Positions 1 to 12,674 are shown, numbered from the stretch's first letter. The stretch: 39,200 bases of DNA from Pseudomonadota bacterium (GCA_021804485.1 JAJZHM010000007.1:1-39200); one strand, 5' to 3'. Notes: a model not told the origin generated them from the sequence alone. Program-made: numbers and translations.

Positions 1-2658
1 GGTAAAAATCATACGATCAATAATCCGGATACGGGCCACCAGCTTGCAACGGTCCACTGGATCCTGATCCAGCCGTTCAATCCAGGCCCCAATAGGCATG
101 GATTCGACCAATCGGGTCACCTGATCAGCATCCACGCCAATCTCAACGGCTGCTTCAGGCATGTGGGCCTTAGGCAGTACCACCTGGGTTGATGGCACCA
201 CGGTTGAAGCATCCCCGACGACAACAGTAATACGGTCAACATGCTGCGTCTGCAGAATCTGTTCATGCAGTTCCTTAAGCCCCTTGATCCATGTCTCAAT
301 CTGGGCGGCCTCTATGGATGTACTGGCAAGTCCTCGGCGTACATTCAAGACGATTCGATCCCGCACACTCTGCAAACGTTCCTTCCATGCAGCATCCTGA
401 CGTTCCTGCACACTCCAGATCAAAGCATCCAGAACCTTGACGGCCTGTTTCCATGCATCCGAATCAACACCCTGACGTAAACAGGTCAGAAAAAGCAGTT
501 GTTGCCAACCATCCCGAATCAATCCAACGACCAGGGCCGGCAGCGCGACACCCTGTAAGCGGCGATTGATGGTCTGGGCAGCCATACCGCGGGCGACCTC
601 AGAGCGGGCTCGGCCCTCTTCCATTTCCCGGGTACGTTTTTCGACCAGATCCTGACGCTGGGTATGACGCTGATAATATTCCTGAAAATTCTGCAGCAGA
701 TCCGCGAAAATCTGCAGGTCATCACTAAAATCCCGGACAATGCGAAAGACAGTCAGTTCAATCTGCTGATAGAGCTCTTCAGCACCTTCTGCCTGTTGAC
801 TCCAGCCCATGCCTGCCTTGGCAAGAAGGTTGAGCAACGAGCGCGCCGGATATTCTTCAGCATCAAAAAAATGAGGCTCGATCATCGCCACTTTCAGCAG
901 TGGAATCTGTAACCGCCCCAGCAATGCCTTCATCGGTGTAGGTAAGGCTTCATCATCCAGAATAAAATCAAACATCATGGAGACAAGATTGATAACATCC
1001 TCGTCGTTGCGACGCAACGTCTCAACTTCAATTTCATCGCGCCGGAGTTCTGACTTGAGTTGTCCGCGCACTTCTTCGGCGGTTGCAATACGGCCATCTT
1101 CCGTGATCGATTTGAGTGATGTTTGTTCCTGAAGCTGACTCAGACGTTGCAGCAGATCGCGCTGCTCCAGAGGCGTCACCACGGCACCTTCGGGAATATG
1201 TTCGGGAGTCAGTGAAACGGCTTCAACCGAAGCGCCTATGGTTTTACCATTCAGTTGCAGACTCTGGAAAGCGCCACTACCCTGCTGCCGCAGCAATCCT
1301 CGCAAAAGACCAAGCTCCTTGGCCTCCAACGCCTCTCCTTTGCCTGCATTCTGGGCCGTTGATGCTGATGGCCGCTTGCGTACGCCTCGATCCTGCGCCT
1401 TCAGTATGCGTTTCTGCGGTAACTCAGGCAGCACCCCCGCCTCAACAAAAATCCGATTGGCTTCCTCGATCACCAGACCAATATCAGCCAGGACCATCCG
1501 TTCAAACCGTTCCAGTTGAAAGCGCTTATCCTCAACTCCAAAAGGCCACTGACTGATCACCTGATCAAAAGAATTTAAAAGATTCTCTGGATCAAGGGGC
1601 ATGGCGCGTTCATGCAGGGTAGTCTTGGGCAAAACATGGCGGAATCTTTGGAACAAGGCTTCCAGCGACGATGATTCCGCAGCACGACAACGCTGGGCAG
1701 CACCTTGCAGGCACAGTCTCCATTCCATCGTCTCCTCATCAAGAAGATCCGCAGAGCCCAAGATGACAACCTTGGGCTTGAGCAATTCCCGATAAGCGTT
1801 CTGATAGAGTTCCAGGAAGGTGAATTCGACCCTTGAGAGTCTTTCCTGAATGGTTGGCAACATGCCAAGCACACGCACTTCATCATCAGGATGGGTGTGG
1901 AGGAACTCATAGAAAGAGGAAGGAACCGACTGAAAATAAGCCTGAACGAGTCCCAGCAGACTGGGTTGTGTCTGTTGGGCAATCTGCTCTAAGGCCACCG
2001 GCAGATGCAACATCACCGCAGCAGGACCGGCAGCAGCTACTTCTGTTGAGGCAGGACCAAAACCCTCACTGTTCAGCTGAGCCAAAGCCTGATCAAGAAG
2101 TTCAGGAATCCTTTCAAGAACATTCGCGGCAAAAGCCTGCAGCCAACGAATTCGTTGTGGGGGATCCATGTTTGTACTTCGCTTGAGCAGACGCCTTATG
2201 GCAAGAATCAGTTGCTCGGGTTCATAAGGCAAAGCCACATCAGGCCACTGCTTCCAACCCCACACCAGAACCAGAGCATCTCGCCAGCGAGGCAATCGAT
2301 CAGCAAGTTGATGGCGGATACGCAGGGCCAGAGACTTAACCCGAACCTCTTCTTCCATTTCTGCCGTATCAACCAGTTGCATGCTCTCTGCATTCCAGTC
2401 CAGACGTCCTGTCCGTTCAGACGAACGATTCTGAGCCAGTTGCCACTGCCGGTTCAACTCAAAATCCCAGTCGGTAAGGATCTGGGAACGCTGAGGCATC
2501 ACCTGTTCGAACAGAAGTTCATCACTATCCTGACCACCGTCCAGTTTTCGCAGTGCAGCGAGCAATTCCTCAAAAAGCTGATCCAGCGCACGGCTCAGCA
2601 GCTCATTCCAGACAGGAACGTTCTGACTCAAAACAGGGGGCAAGTTAAATTCGCGCAT
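1..2658 (-). CDS. DUF1631 family protein, partial (C-terminus runs off the window)
   Basis: Own reverse-strand reading from ATG at 2658: MREFNLPPVLSQNVPVWNELLSRALDQLFEELL... open without a stop to position 1 (...RIRIIDRMIFT). Absent from the ORF track because no stop lies in the window. Adjacent to nadC, as I recall for DUF1631 genes in pseudomonads. Confidence 0.8.
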   Translation of the reverse strand, partial: MREFNLPPVLSQNVPVWNELLSRALDQLFEELLAALRKLDGGQDSDELLFEQVMPQRSQILTDWDFELNRQWQLAQNRSSERTGRLDWNAESMQLVDTAEMEEEVRVKSLALRIRHQLADRLPRWRDALVLVWGWKQWPDVALPYEPEQLILAIRRLLKRSTNMDPPQRIRWLQAFAANVLERIPELLDQALAQLNSEGFGPASTEVAAAGPAAVMLHLPVALEQIAQQTQPSLLGLVQAYFQSVPSSFYEFLHTHPDDEVRVLGMLPTIQERLSRVEFTFLELYQNAYRELLKPKVVILGSADLLDEETMEWRLCLQGAAQRCRAAESSSLEALFQRFRHVLPKTTLHERAMPLDPENLLNSFDQVISQWPFGVEDKRFQLERFERMVLADIGLVIEEANRIFVEAGVLPELPQKRILKAQDRGVRKRPSASTAQNAGKGEALEAKELGLLRGLLRQQGSGAFQSLQLNGKTIGASVEAVSLTPEHIPEGAVVTPLEQRDLLQRLSQLQEQTSLKSITEDGRIATAEEVRGQLKSELRRDEIEVETLRRNDEDVINLVSMMFDFILDDEALPTPMKALLGRLQIPLLKVAMIEPHFFDAEEYPARSLLNLLAKAGMGWSQQAEGAEELYQQIELTVFRIVRDFSDDLQIFADLLQNFQEYYQRHTQRQDLVEKRTREMEEGRARSEVARGMAAQTINRRLQGVALPALVVGLIRDGWQQLLFLTCLRQGVDSDAWKQAVKVLDALIWSVQERQDAAWKERLQSVRDRIVLNVRRGLASTSIEAAQIETWIKGLKELHEQILQTQHVDRITVVVGDASTVVPSTQVVLPKAHMPEAAVEIGVDADQVTRLVESMPIGAWIERLDQDPVDRCKLVARIRIIDRMIFT

Positions 2659-2829
2659 CGTTCATACCCGTTTTCCCACGCAGCCCATTCAATTCTCAAA
2701 TGTCAGGAAGTCACGTCCACTGCCCAAGTTTATACCAACTTCCCCTGCAGAAGTCTGTTTCTGGCAGCGGGCAAGCAGATTTGCCTGACTTTGACCAGTT
2801 CGCTATGATTCTCCTTTGTCATTCTCAGG

Positions 2830-3681
2830 ATGAACCCCATGAAGCTCAGTGCTGAACTGCAACGCGCCCTCATCAACAATGTGCATGAAGCCCTTCTTGA
2901 GGACATTGGTACGGGTGACATCAGCGCCATGCTCATCCCTGAAGCCCAGCAAAGCCAAGCCAGCATCATTACCCGGGAATCTATGCTGCTCTGTGGGCTA
3001 CCCTGGGTTCATGAGTGTTTTCGTCAGCTCGATCCGCAACTGCGTGTTGAACCCTTGCATAGGGACGGCACATGGGTTGAAGCAGGCAGTGTACTGGTCC
3101 GTTTCTCCGGTTCAGCACGAATTCTGCTGAGTGGCGAACGCACCGCCCTTAATTTCCTGCAACTTCTTTCCGGAACGGCCACCACGGTTTACCAGACACT
3201 TCCTGCTTTATCGGGCACCCATACCCGCCTGCTGGATACCCGAAAGACCATTCCAGGCTTGCGGCAGGCACAAAAATATGCGGTGCGCTGCGCCGGTGGC
3301 AGCAATCATCGTATGGGACTTTTTGATGCATTTCTTATCAAGGAAAATCACATCATGGCAGCGGGCGGGATCCTTGCCGCCGTCTCCCAAGCTCGCATCA
3401 TTGCTCCGGGCAAACCCGTCGAGGTCGAGGTTGAAACCCTGAACGAACTTGAACAGGCGCTTATGGCACGAGCGGACATCATCATGCTCGACAATTTCAA
3501 TCTTGAGGACATGCGTACCGCTGTAGGGCTGACCGCTGGCCGCGCTCTTCTGGAAGCATCCGGCGGACTTGGCTTATCCGACCTGCAAGCAGTCGCCTGC
3601 ACCGGCGTGGATTATATTTCCATGGGCAGCCTGACCAAACACGTAAAGGCAATCGATCTTTCCATGCGGCTACATGCCTGA
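2830..3681 (+). CDS. nadC: Nicotinate-nucleotide pyrophosphorylase (carboxylating)
   Basis: Motifs LLDTRKTIPGLRQAQKYAVRCAGGSNHRMGLFDAFLIKENHI and EVEVETLNELEQAL...IMLDNF are diagnostic of quinolinate phosphoribosyltransferase. Confidence 0.97.
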   Translation: MNPMKLSAELQRALINNVHEALLEDIGTGDISAMLIPEAQQSQASIITRESMLLCGLPWVHECFRQLDPQLRVEPLHRDGTWVEAGSVLVRFSGSARILLSGERTALNFLQLLSGTATTVYQTLPALSGTHTRLLDTRKTIPGLRQAQKYAVRCAGGSNHRMGLFDAFLIKENHIMAAGGILAAVSQARIIAPGKPVEVEVETLNELEQALMARADIIMLDNFNLEDMRTAVGLTAGRALLEASGGLGLSDLQAVACTGVDYISMGSLTKHVKAIDLSMRLHA

Positions 3682-3699
3682 AAACTATTTAAGATCCCG

Positions 3700-5274
3700 T
3701 CACAGAACCTTAGGCATCCATGGTGCATAGGCTCGATCCGAACCCTGTATATGCTGGGTCAGCCAGTTTTTGACGAACTCGAGCAACTCAGGGCCGACGT
3801 GTTCTCCACGACTGATTCGCCGCTTGAAGGTCATCACCTGCTCAACCAGCCGGCGGTGCTCATCTTTATGACGTTCAAGATCAGGGTACCCTGTATGTTC
3901 CAGAGCTCGTTCCTCATAGGCAAAATGCGTGACCGTATAGGCAGCAAGTGCATCGATAATACGTTCTACCGCCTTGCCGCCCGAGAATATCCGACTGAGA
4001 CGTTCAATTTCATTGGCAAGATCAACAAGACGTCGGTGTTGGCGGTTAATTTCATTATCACCCAGATCAAATCCTGCAGCCCAGCGAAAATACGGTTCTG
4101 CCTGTCCTGCCCTAAAGTGCTGCAGATCCGGCAACTCAAAGCGTGCCACCATCGAATCAATTTCACCACCCAAGGTCGCCGCAACCGAGGCAAGCTGCGT
4201 CCCATCTGCGACCGATCGGGCACAGGTGGTGCTCATCTCAACCAGATCATTCGTCCGAGCGTGTATGGATGAGGATACCGCAGCCTGCTCTTCGGTCGCC
4301 GTTGCAATCGACAGATTACTGCTGCCGATCTGTTCCACATGCATCGACATATCACGCAATGCTTCAGCCGTCGTCCGGATATGTTTGCGGCCCTTGTCCG
4401 CCTGATCCACACAAACCTGCATGAGCGCGGCAATTTCACGCGTACCCACATGCAGTTGCTCAATCATCTGGTGAATCTGCACCGTCGATTGCTGGGTACT
4501 TTTGGCCAGCTTGCGCACTTCATCGGCAACCACGGCAAAGCCCCGCCCATGTTCACCGGCCCGGGCTGATTCAATGGCCGCGTTAAGCGCCAGCAAATTG
4601 GTCTGATCAGCAATACCCCGAATAGTCTCCAGAATCGCCCCAATCCGATCCGACTGCGCTTCCAGATCATGCAAGTGGGAAGAAGCCGATTCAACCCCCT
4701 GCGCCAGCTGTTCAATGGAAAGCTCCGCCTGACCGGAAAGACCCGAGCTCTCCTGGGCCAATTCGACCAGTTGCGCCGTACGTTCCGCATTGGCATGGGT
4801 ATTCCGCGCCACATCATCGACCGCCTCACTCATTTGACGCATGGAAGTGGCTATTTCGATGATCTGATCACTCTGCTCCTGCAGATTCTGATGAATCACC
4901 TGACTGCTTTGCATCAGACGTCCACCAATACGGTCGCAATAGGCACCCGAATTGCGTACATTGTGCAGAACACCCGAAAGATCACCGAGCATTTGCACCA
5001 AGGCAGCATGGACCAAATCAATAGGATTTGGGTCCGACTGGACCAGTTCGGTGGCCGTTTTCAGTTCACCTGCCTGAATGGCTTCAGCAACCCGAACCCA
5101 GAATTTTGTCCGACCAGACTCCCGCCGACTCATCTGCCCGACATAAATCAGACTGCAAAAACTCATGAGCGACAGGCTAATCTGTGGTACATACTGACCG
5201 GGCACTGCCCAACCAGCAACAACCAGCATTCCCGCAACCGGCACAAGCCAAAGCTCACTTACACGTACGCGCAT
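3700..5274 (-). CDS. Methyl-accepting chemotaxis protein with C-terminal bacteriohemerythrin domain
   Basis: MCP signalling tip [38 protein letters not shown]-terminal hemerythrin ligands in [39 protein letters not shown] and [14 protein letters not shown]-terminal hydrophobic hairpin. Confidence 0.93.
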   Translation of the reverse strand: MRVRVSELWLVPVAGMLVVAGWAVPGQYVPQISLSLMSFCSLIYVGQMSRRESGRTKFWVRVAEAIQAGELKTATELVQSDPNPIDLVHAALVQMLGDLSGVLHNVRNSGAYCDRIGGRLMQSSQVIHQNLQEQSDQIIEIATSMRQMSEAVDDVARNTHANAERTAQLVELAQESSGLSGQAELSIEQLAQGVESASSHLHDLEAQSDRIGAILETIRGIADQTNLLALNAAIESARAGEHGRGFAVVADEVRKLAKSTQQSTVQIHQMIEQLHVGTREIAALMQVCVDQADKGRKHIRTTAEALRDMSMHVEQIGSSNLSIATATEEQAAVSSSIHARTNDLVEMSTTCARSVADGTQLASVAATLGGEIDSMVARFELPDLQHFRAGQAEPYFRWAAGFDLGDNEINRQHRRLVDLANEIERLSRIFSGGKAVERIIDALAAYTVTHFAYEERALEHTGYPDLERHKDEHRRLVEQVMTFKRRISRGEHVGPELLEFVKNWLTQHIQGSDRAYAPWMPKVL

Positions 5275-5527
5275 CGTTCCTCGTCCTCAAAAACTCGTCC
5301 TTTGCAACTTGACAGCCTACTGAAAATCTTGAATTATCATTATGTAGATCATCATAGTACTTCTCTTTGATGTAGGACAACAAAACTTTATTTTTCAATT
5401 ATCATAAAACTATATTAATGAACAGATGATGAATCTTCTGCACATTGTCAATGTGTGGTGTCGTGCTGCATCTCCCCAATGCAGCCGTGCTAGAATCATC
5501 ACTCCTGTGTAACCGGTTTTCTGCATC

Positions 5528-7705
5528 GTGTACCTGATCGCCCAGATAGCCCTGCCTGTGCCCTTGCACCAGTGTTTCAGTTATCGGCTGCCCCAACACA
5601 TGCTTGAGCGTGTTCGTGCAGGCATGCGCGTACGAGTCAGTTTCGGATCACGCATGCTGATTGGTCTCGTGACCGGCATCGAAACCCTCGATCACGCCGA
5701 GCCCTCACTGAAACTGATCGAAGAACTTCTGGATGATGCTCCTGTACTGGCGGACCCTATGCTGGAGCTTGGTCACTTCATCAGTCAGTACTATTTGCAG
5801 CCTCTGGGGGAAGTATTGTTCCATATGCTTCCTTCCCTGTTACGGCAGGGGCAAAGCAGCCACAGGCCCACCCAGAGTCTCTGGCACCCCACCGCACTGG
5901 CACATCTGAGTTCAGCCCATGATTTGCGCCGAGCCCCGCGCCAGTGGCGTGCTTTACAGATTCTTCTCGAATTTCCGGCTGGATTGAGCCGACAAGTGGC
6001 GCAACTTCATGGCATCACTGTAGCAGATCTGGATAATCTGGTTCGGCGTGAACTGGCTGCTCGTACCGAATCCCATGAATCGCTGCACGAAGGCGCAAGC
6101 CTGCTGGCTGAAGTACCCCTGACCCCGAGTGACGAGCAGGCGCAGGCGATTGCGTGCGTTCGATCCCAACAGGGCTTTGGCTGCCATGTTCTGGAAGGCA
6201 TCACGGGTAGTGGTAAAACCGAGGTCTATCTGCACCTGATTGCTGATGTTCTGGCTCGGGGCCAGCAGGCCCTTGTTCTTGTACCCGAAATCAACCTCAC
6301 ACCGCAAACACTCCAGCGCTTTCAGCAGCGCTTTCATGTCCCCATGATCAGCCTGCACTCAGAGCTTGGCGATCGGGAACGCTTACGGGCCTGGCACCTA
6401 ATCCGCAGCGGCCAGATGCGGCTGATTGTCGGAACCCGCTCGGCGCTTTTCTGCCCCATGCTCAACCCGGGACTGATGATCCTGGATGAAGAGCATGATG
6501 GATCCTTTAAACAACAGGAGGGGGTGCGCTATCACGCCCGCGATCTCGCGGTCTATCTGGCCAGCCGCCAGGGAATCCCCATCATCCTCGGCAGTGCCAC
6601 GCCTTCGCTGGAAACCCTGAATAACGCCCTGCAGGGACGATACACGCACCTGCAACTGCACCGGCGCAGCAACCGCTCGACCCCCGCACAGATCATTGTG
6701 CAGGATATTCGTGGTCAGGAGTTGCAGGCCGGATTGAGTAGCACCAGTCTGGTTCGTATTCAGGAACATCTGCAACGCAAGCAGCAGGTTCTCGTTTTCC
6801 TCAATCGCCGCGGCTATGCCACCAGCGTCCTGTGTCACGATTGCGGATGGCGTGTGCATTGCCCCCACTGTTCGGTCTACCCAACCCTGCACCAGGGCAT
6901 TGGTCGTATGCTTTGTCATCACTGTGGCTGGAACTGTGCAGTTCCCCAAAGCTGTCCCGACTGCAACAGCACCCGTTTAATGGCAACTGGAACAGGGACA
7001 GAACGGCTGGAACAACTGCTGCAGTCCGTAGCTGGTACCTGTCCCATTTGGCGCATGGATCGGGACAGCATTCCCAATCACCGGGTACTGGAACACACCC
7101 TTGCCGAGATTCACCAGAATCAGCCGGGCATCCTTATCGGCACACAGATGCTGGTCAAGGGCCATCATTTTCATGCTGTATCACTGGTCGTGGTGGTCGA
7201 TACCGATGCAGGACTGTTCAGTGCCGATTTTCGCAGCCCGGAACGTAGTTTGCAGAGAATCCATCAAGTTGCAGGGCGATCAGGGCGAAGCACTATTCAA
7301 GGCCAGGTCATTTTGCAAACCCACGACCCCGAACATCCCTTGCTGCAATGCCTGATCCGGTCAGGCTACCATGCTGTGGCCCAAATCATGCTTCAGGAAC
7401 GGCATCAGCTTAATCTGCCACCCTATTCCTATCAAGCGCTTGTCCACTGCCAAGGACGAAGCAGTGCAGAAGTACAGCAGTTTCTCCTCGAAATACACAC
7501 GATATTCCGGCTCATCAGCCCCTATGGGCCTGTGTGTGCTCCCATCGAGAAGAAGGCGGGAGTCTTTCGGGCACATCTTCTGTTGCAGGCCAATGGCCGC
7601 CCTGCACTGCACCAGCAGATGGCAAACCTGCCCGCAGTCTGCAAGGATAAGGCCCGACACGGTATTCGCTGGTGGATTGATGTTGATCCACAGGATTTGC
7701 TCTGA
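5528..7705 (+). CDS. priA: Primosomal protein N' (replication restart helicase PriA)
   Basis: Walker A GITGSGKTEVYL, DEEHDGSFKQQ, Zn-binding cysteines CHDCGWRVHCPHC...CHHCGW...CPDC, GTQMLVKGHHF. GTG start. Confidence 0.96.
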   Translation: MYLIAQIALPVPLHQCFSYRLPQHMLERVRAGMRVRVSFGSRMLIGLVTGIETLDHAEPSLKLIEELLDDAPVLADPMLELGHFISQYYLQPLGEVLFHMLPSLLRQGQSSHRPTQSLWHPTALAHLSSAHDLRRAPRQWRALQILLEFPAGLSRQVAQLHGITVADLDNLVRRELAARTESHESLHEGASLLAEVPLTPSDEQAQAIACVRSQQGFGCHVLEGITGSGKTEVYLHLIADVLARGQQALVLVPEINLTPQTLQRFQQRFHVPMISLHSELGDRERLRAWHLIRSGQMRLIVGTRSALFCPMLNPGLMILDEEHDGSFKQQEGVRYHARDLAVYLASRQGIPIILGSATPSLETLNNALQGRYTHLQLHRRSNRSTPAQIIVQDIRGQELQAGLSSTSLVRIQEHLQRKQQVLVFLNRRGYATSVLCHDCGWRVHCPHCSVYPTLHQGIGRMLCHHCGWNCAVPQSCPDCNSTRLMATGTGTERLEQLLQSVAGTCPIWRMDRDSIPNHRVLEHTLAEIHQNQPGILIGTQMLVKGHHFHAVSLVVVVDTDAGLFSADFRSPERSLQRIHQVAGRSGRSTIQGQVILQTHDPEHPLLQCLIRSGYHAVAQIMLQERHQLNLPPYSYQALVHCQGRSSAEVQQFLLEIHTIFRLISPYGPVCAPIEKKAGVFRAHLLLQANGRPALHQQMANLPAVCKDKARHGIRWWIDVDPQDLL

Positions 7706-7744
7706 ATCAATCTCCGTGTGCAAAAATGGGAGCAGAGAACACTT

Positions 7745-8182
7745 TCAGCCCAGGGAAGCTCTCAGTCCGATCGCAGCCATAGATGGATCCTGAAACAGAT
7801 CCTCAGGAGGCGAAGACTCCATGCACGCCAGCAACTCCCCCAAAAACCGGTTACTCTGCAGTTTCTCATCTGCTGACCAGCCGTATGGATTGGGATAGTG
7901 TTGCCGCATCCGGATACTGCGGGGCATTCCCTGAATCTGGACGACCTCAGCCATCCGAACGTCGTGATAAAGGTGAATACGCACATCCATCGGCCGATTG
8001 ATCACGGGGGGCTGGAGCATCCACTGAATATCGAGTTGCCACGTATACTTTGACAAACGACGCATCGTCCAGGAAAAATCAGTTGTCCCGGCAGGTTGAC
8101 CTGGTGTTACAAAACAGGCGACCAGCCGATGGTAGTTATGCTGACACAGATCCTGGAGTTCCAGTAGTTGCGGGCGATGCAT
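7745..8182 (-). CDS. DUF1249 family protein (YqiB-like)
   Basis: Length and sequence (LCQHNYHRL...YPNPYGWSADEKLQSNRFLGELL) fit DUF1249. Abuts nudF, as in the E. coli yqiB-nudF arrangement. Confidence 0.8.
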   Translation of the reverse strand: MHRPQLLELQDLCQHNYHRLVACFVTPGQPAGTTDFSWTMRRLSKYTWQLDIQWMLQPPVINRPMDVRIHLYHDVRMAEVVQIQGMPRSIRMRQHYPNPYGWSADEKLQSNRFLGELLACMESSPPEDLFQDPSMAAIGLRASLG

Positions 8183-8769
8183 CAGCGCGATACTCCACCC
8201 AGTCGCCTTAGTTGTAAAGCCTGAAGCGCCAGAAGCGCAGGCGCATTGGCAATTTTTCCGGACAAGGCTGCCTGCATGGCCTCATCGAAGCTCAAAACCA
8301 CAACACGGATGTTTTCTCCTTCGCTAACCAGCCCATGAATACCTCCGGCATGCTGCAGATCTGCCTGGGCGAGAAAAAGGTCAAACTCTTCGTTACAGGA
8401 TGCCGGACTTAGGAATAAACGGGTCACTGGCTCCAGGCGATCAAGCTCAATTCCGGCTTCTTCCATCGCTTCCCGATGAACCATGGCTTCAACATCTTCA
8501 CCAGGCTCAACATAACCGGCAATAATTTCCAGCAGCCAGCCTTCATGTCCGGCAGCCCACGCACCAATGCGGAACTGCTCAATCAGCAGCAACCTGTCCG
8601 TTCGGGGGTCATAGGGCAACACGCCCGCAGCCGCCCGTTTGTACATGACTTCCCGACAAAGCTCAGGTCCCATGCCACCCTGAAACAACTCATGCCGGAG
8701 CGTCACCCGCTCAGCCCGAAAAAAACCCTCATAAAGCGACTCACGGGCTACCAGCTCGACTTTTCGCAC
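8182..8769 (-). CDS. nudF: ADP-ribose pyrophosphatase (Nudix hydrolase)
   Basis: Nudix-box-like GYVEPGEDVEAMVHREAMEEAGIEL; RLFLSPASCNEEFDLFLAQADL. Confidence 0.9.
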   Translation of the reverse strand: MRKVELVARESLYEGFFRAERVTLRHELFQGGMGPELCREVMYKRAAAGVLPYDPRTDRLLLIEQFRIGAWAAGHEGWLLEIIAGYVEPGEDVEAMVHREAMEEAGIELDRLEPVTRLFLSPASCNEEFDLFLAQADLQHAGGIHGLVSEGENIRVVVLSFDEAMQAALSGKIANAPALLALQALQLRRLGGVSR

Positions 8770-8781
8770 TTGAACACCACC

Positions 8782-10713
<1,932 letters not shown>

Positions 10714-10792
10714 CTAATGCCAATATACTTGCAGATTCCTCAAACAAAGGATACCCTCATATACCCCCCCCACTATACTGGAGGCTACTGAA

Positions 10793-12223
10793 ATGCGCTT
10801 TTTGAGTTCTCGGCTTGTTCTGGCAGTTAGCTTGGCGACGATTCCGTCGCTCTGGGGGATGGATTTGCAGGAAGCATTTCTGGCAGCAGAACAGCATGAC
10901 GCATCCTGGCTCGCAACCCAGGAACAACTTCGTGCCTCTGTGGAAGGTGAACAACAGGCTCGATCAGCACTTTTGCCCAATTTTTCGGCGCAATCCGCCA
11001 TCAGTGGCAATCACATCAATCCCGCCGAGCCTATTCCCAGTTTTGGATTATACGATCGTACATTCACCAGCAAGTCGTATGGGATACAGGCCATGCAGCC
11101 ACTGTTCAATGCGGGCATCTGGCGTGGCTATCATCAGGCACAGGCTCTGACCTCGCAAGCGAAAGCCGAATTTGAGGCAACCCGACAGAACTTTATACTC
11201 CAGGTTGCCACGGCTTACTTCAGTGTCTTACGTGCCCAAGAGAGTCTCGCTTATGCAAGTGCTGAACAGCAAGCTATTGGTCGTCAACTGGAACAGACAC
11301 GCAAACGATTTGAAGTCGGTATGGCATCAATTACCGAGGTTCATGAAGCCCAGGCTGCTTTTGACACGAGCGTTGCCGACCGGATCGGTGCACTGAGCCT
11401 AGTCAGTACCGCCCAGGCGCAATTAGATGTTCTTACCGGCGGTAGCAGTGAACATCTGGCCATTCTGGGCAACGATGCACCCGTTCATGATGCTCCCAAA
11501 GAACCCGAATCATTCTGGGTACATCAGGCTGAAACCAACAATCCGCAAATCATTGCGGATCAGTTTGCCTACAAGGCGGCACAGGCGAGTACACAACAAC
11601 ATCGCGCCGAGTATTTTCCGACACTGAACTTGGTCAGCCAGTGGCAACATGTCAACACCGGTGGGGCAGACCCTCTGCAGGATGGCAACAACGCCATGAT
11701 CGGCGTTCAGCTTAATGTACCGCTTTACAGTGGTGGCGCCATTCCATCCCGTGTCCGCCAGGCATTGGCACTGGAGTATGCAGCCCGAGACCGTCTGGAT
11801 TTTGCAAAACGCCAGGCTGAGCAACAAACCCACGCCAGCTATCTGCTGGTGCAAACCGATGCTGCCCGAGTCAAGGCCCGCCAGCAGGCAGTCTCTTCCA
11901 GCCAGATGGCCCTGGTCGCAACCCAGGCCGGTTATGATGTCGGAACCCGTGACATCGTTGAAGTCATGCAGGCACAGAAAGACCTCTATGCAGCGCGATC
12001 AGCTTACGCCAACGCCCGTTATGATTACGTCCTGGACGGCTTAAAACTCAAGGCCTCGGCCGGGTTGCTGAGCGACATGGATATTCGACAGCTCAACAGC
12101 TGGCTGGATGACAAGGGCAGCATTAACATCAATAGCCTGAATCCAGAACTGCAGGCACCTGTCGAACAAGGGCCAAATCCCGTTATTCCCAAGGGTACGC
12201 CAACAAGCCGGAGGCATTCCTGA
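10793..12223 (+). CDS. tolC: TolC family outer-membrane efflux protein
   Basis: Signal peptide, then LQEAFLAAEQHDASWLATQEQL...; NVPLYSGGAIPSRVRQALALEYAARDRL; VGTRDIVEVMQAQKDLYAARSAYANARYDYVLDGLKLK. Confidence 0.92.
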   Translation: MRFLSSRLVLAVSLATIPSLWGMDLQEAFLAAEQHDASWLATQEQLRASVEGEQQARSALLPNFSAQSAISGNHINPAEPIPSFGLYDRTFTSKSYGIQAMQPLFNAGIWRGYHQAQALTSQAKAEFEATRQNFILQVATAYFSVLRAQESLAYASAEQQAIGRQLEQTRKRFEVGMASITEVHEAQAAFDTSVADRIGALSLVSTAQAQLDVLTGGSSEHLAILGNDAPVHDAPKEPESFWVHQAETNNPQIIADQFAYKAAQASTQQHRAEYFPTLNLVSQWQHVNTGGADPLQDGNNAMIGVQLNVPLYSGGAIPSRVRQALALEYAARDRLDFAKRQAEQQTHASYLLVQTDAARVKARQQAVSSSQMALVATQAGYDVGTRDIVEVMQAQKDLYAARSAYANARYDYVLDGLKLKASAGLLSDMDIRQLNSWLDDKGSININSLNPELQAPVEQGPNPVIPKGTPTSRRHS

Positions 12224-12594
12224 TGCCCTCAACGTTTCAGCACAGGACCCGTCTGATTGCTGGTCTGGCTGGATTCCTGGCATTGGTTCTTGACGCACTG
12301 ACCACCCATCTCTGGCAAAAACATCTTGTCTTGTCTGATCTTGACCACATCCATACCGCCCTGCAAATGTTGCTCACCCATGCGCTTTTGCTGGCCATGC
12401 TCAGCTTAAACCCCCTTAAGGACCGCTGGCTTAAAGCCTCAGTCTGGCTCATCCAGATTGGCATGATCAGTTTTTCCGGAGGAATCATGCTCACGAGCTT
12501 GGGGCTCTGGCCAGTCATCCGACCCATCATCCCGATTGGCGGTACTGCATATATGCTGGCATGGCTGGCACTGGCTGGCTCAGCTCTGGGCTAA
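12223..12594 (+). CDS. DUF423-like small membrane protein
   Basis: Hydrophobic 123 aa with HTALQMLLTHALLLAML...FSGGIMLTSLG...PIGGTAYMLAWLALA, resembling the DUF423 pattern. Start abuts the tolC stop. Confidence 0.65.
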   Translation: MPSTFQHRTRLIAGLAGFLALVLDALTTHLWQKHLVLSDLDHIHTALQMLLTHALLLAMLSLNPLKDRWLKASVWLIQIGMISFSGGIMLTSLGLWPVIRPIIPIGGTAYMLAWLALAGSALG

Positions 12595-12674
12595 TCATGC
12601 CTTCATTGTTCGGGATTCCGGTGTGGTACTGATGAGCGTTATGTGCCTATATCTTGACAGTTGCAGAGTGATTG

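Noticed and set aside
1116-2808. Several ORFs of 60-217 aa on both strands (e.g. 1116..1556, 1575..1982, 2155..2808)
   Set aside because: All overlap the single long minus-strand DUF1631 frame and have low-complexity or shadow-like translations.
6398-6949. 183-aa minus-strand ORF opposite priA
   Set aside because: Within the conserved helicase domain on the other strand; no family resemblance.
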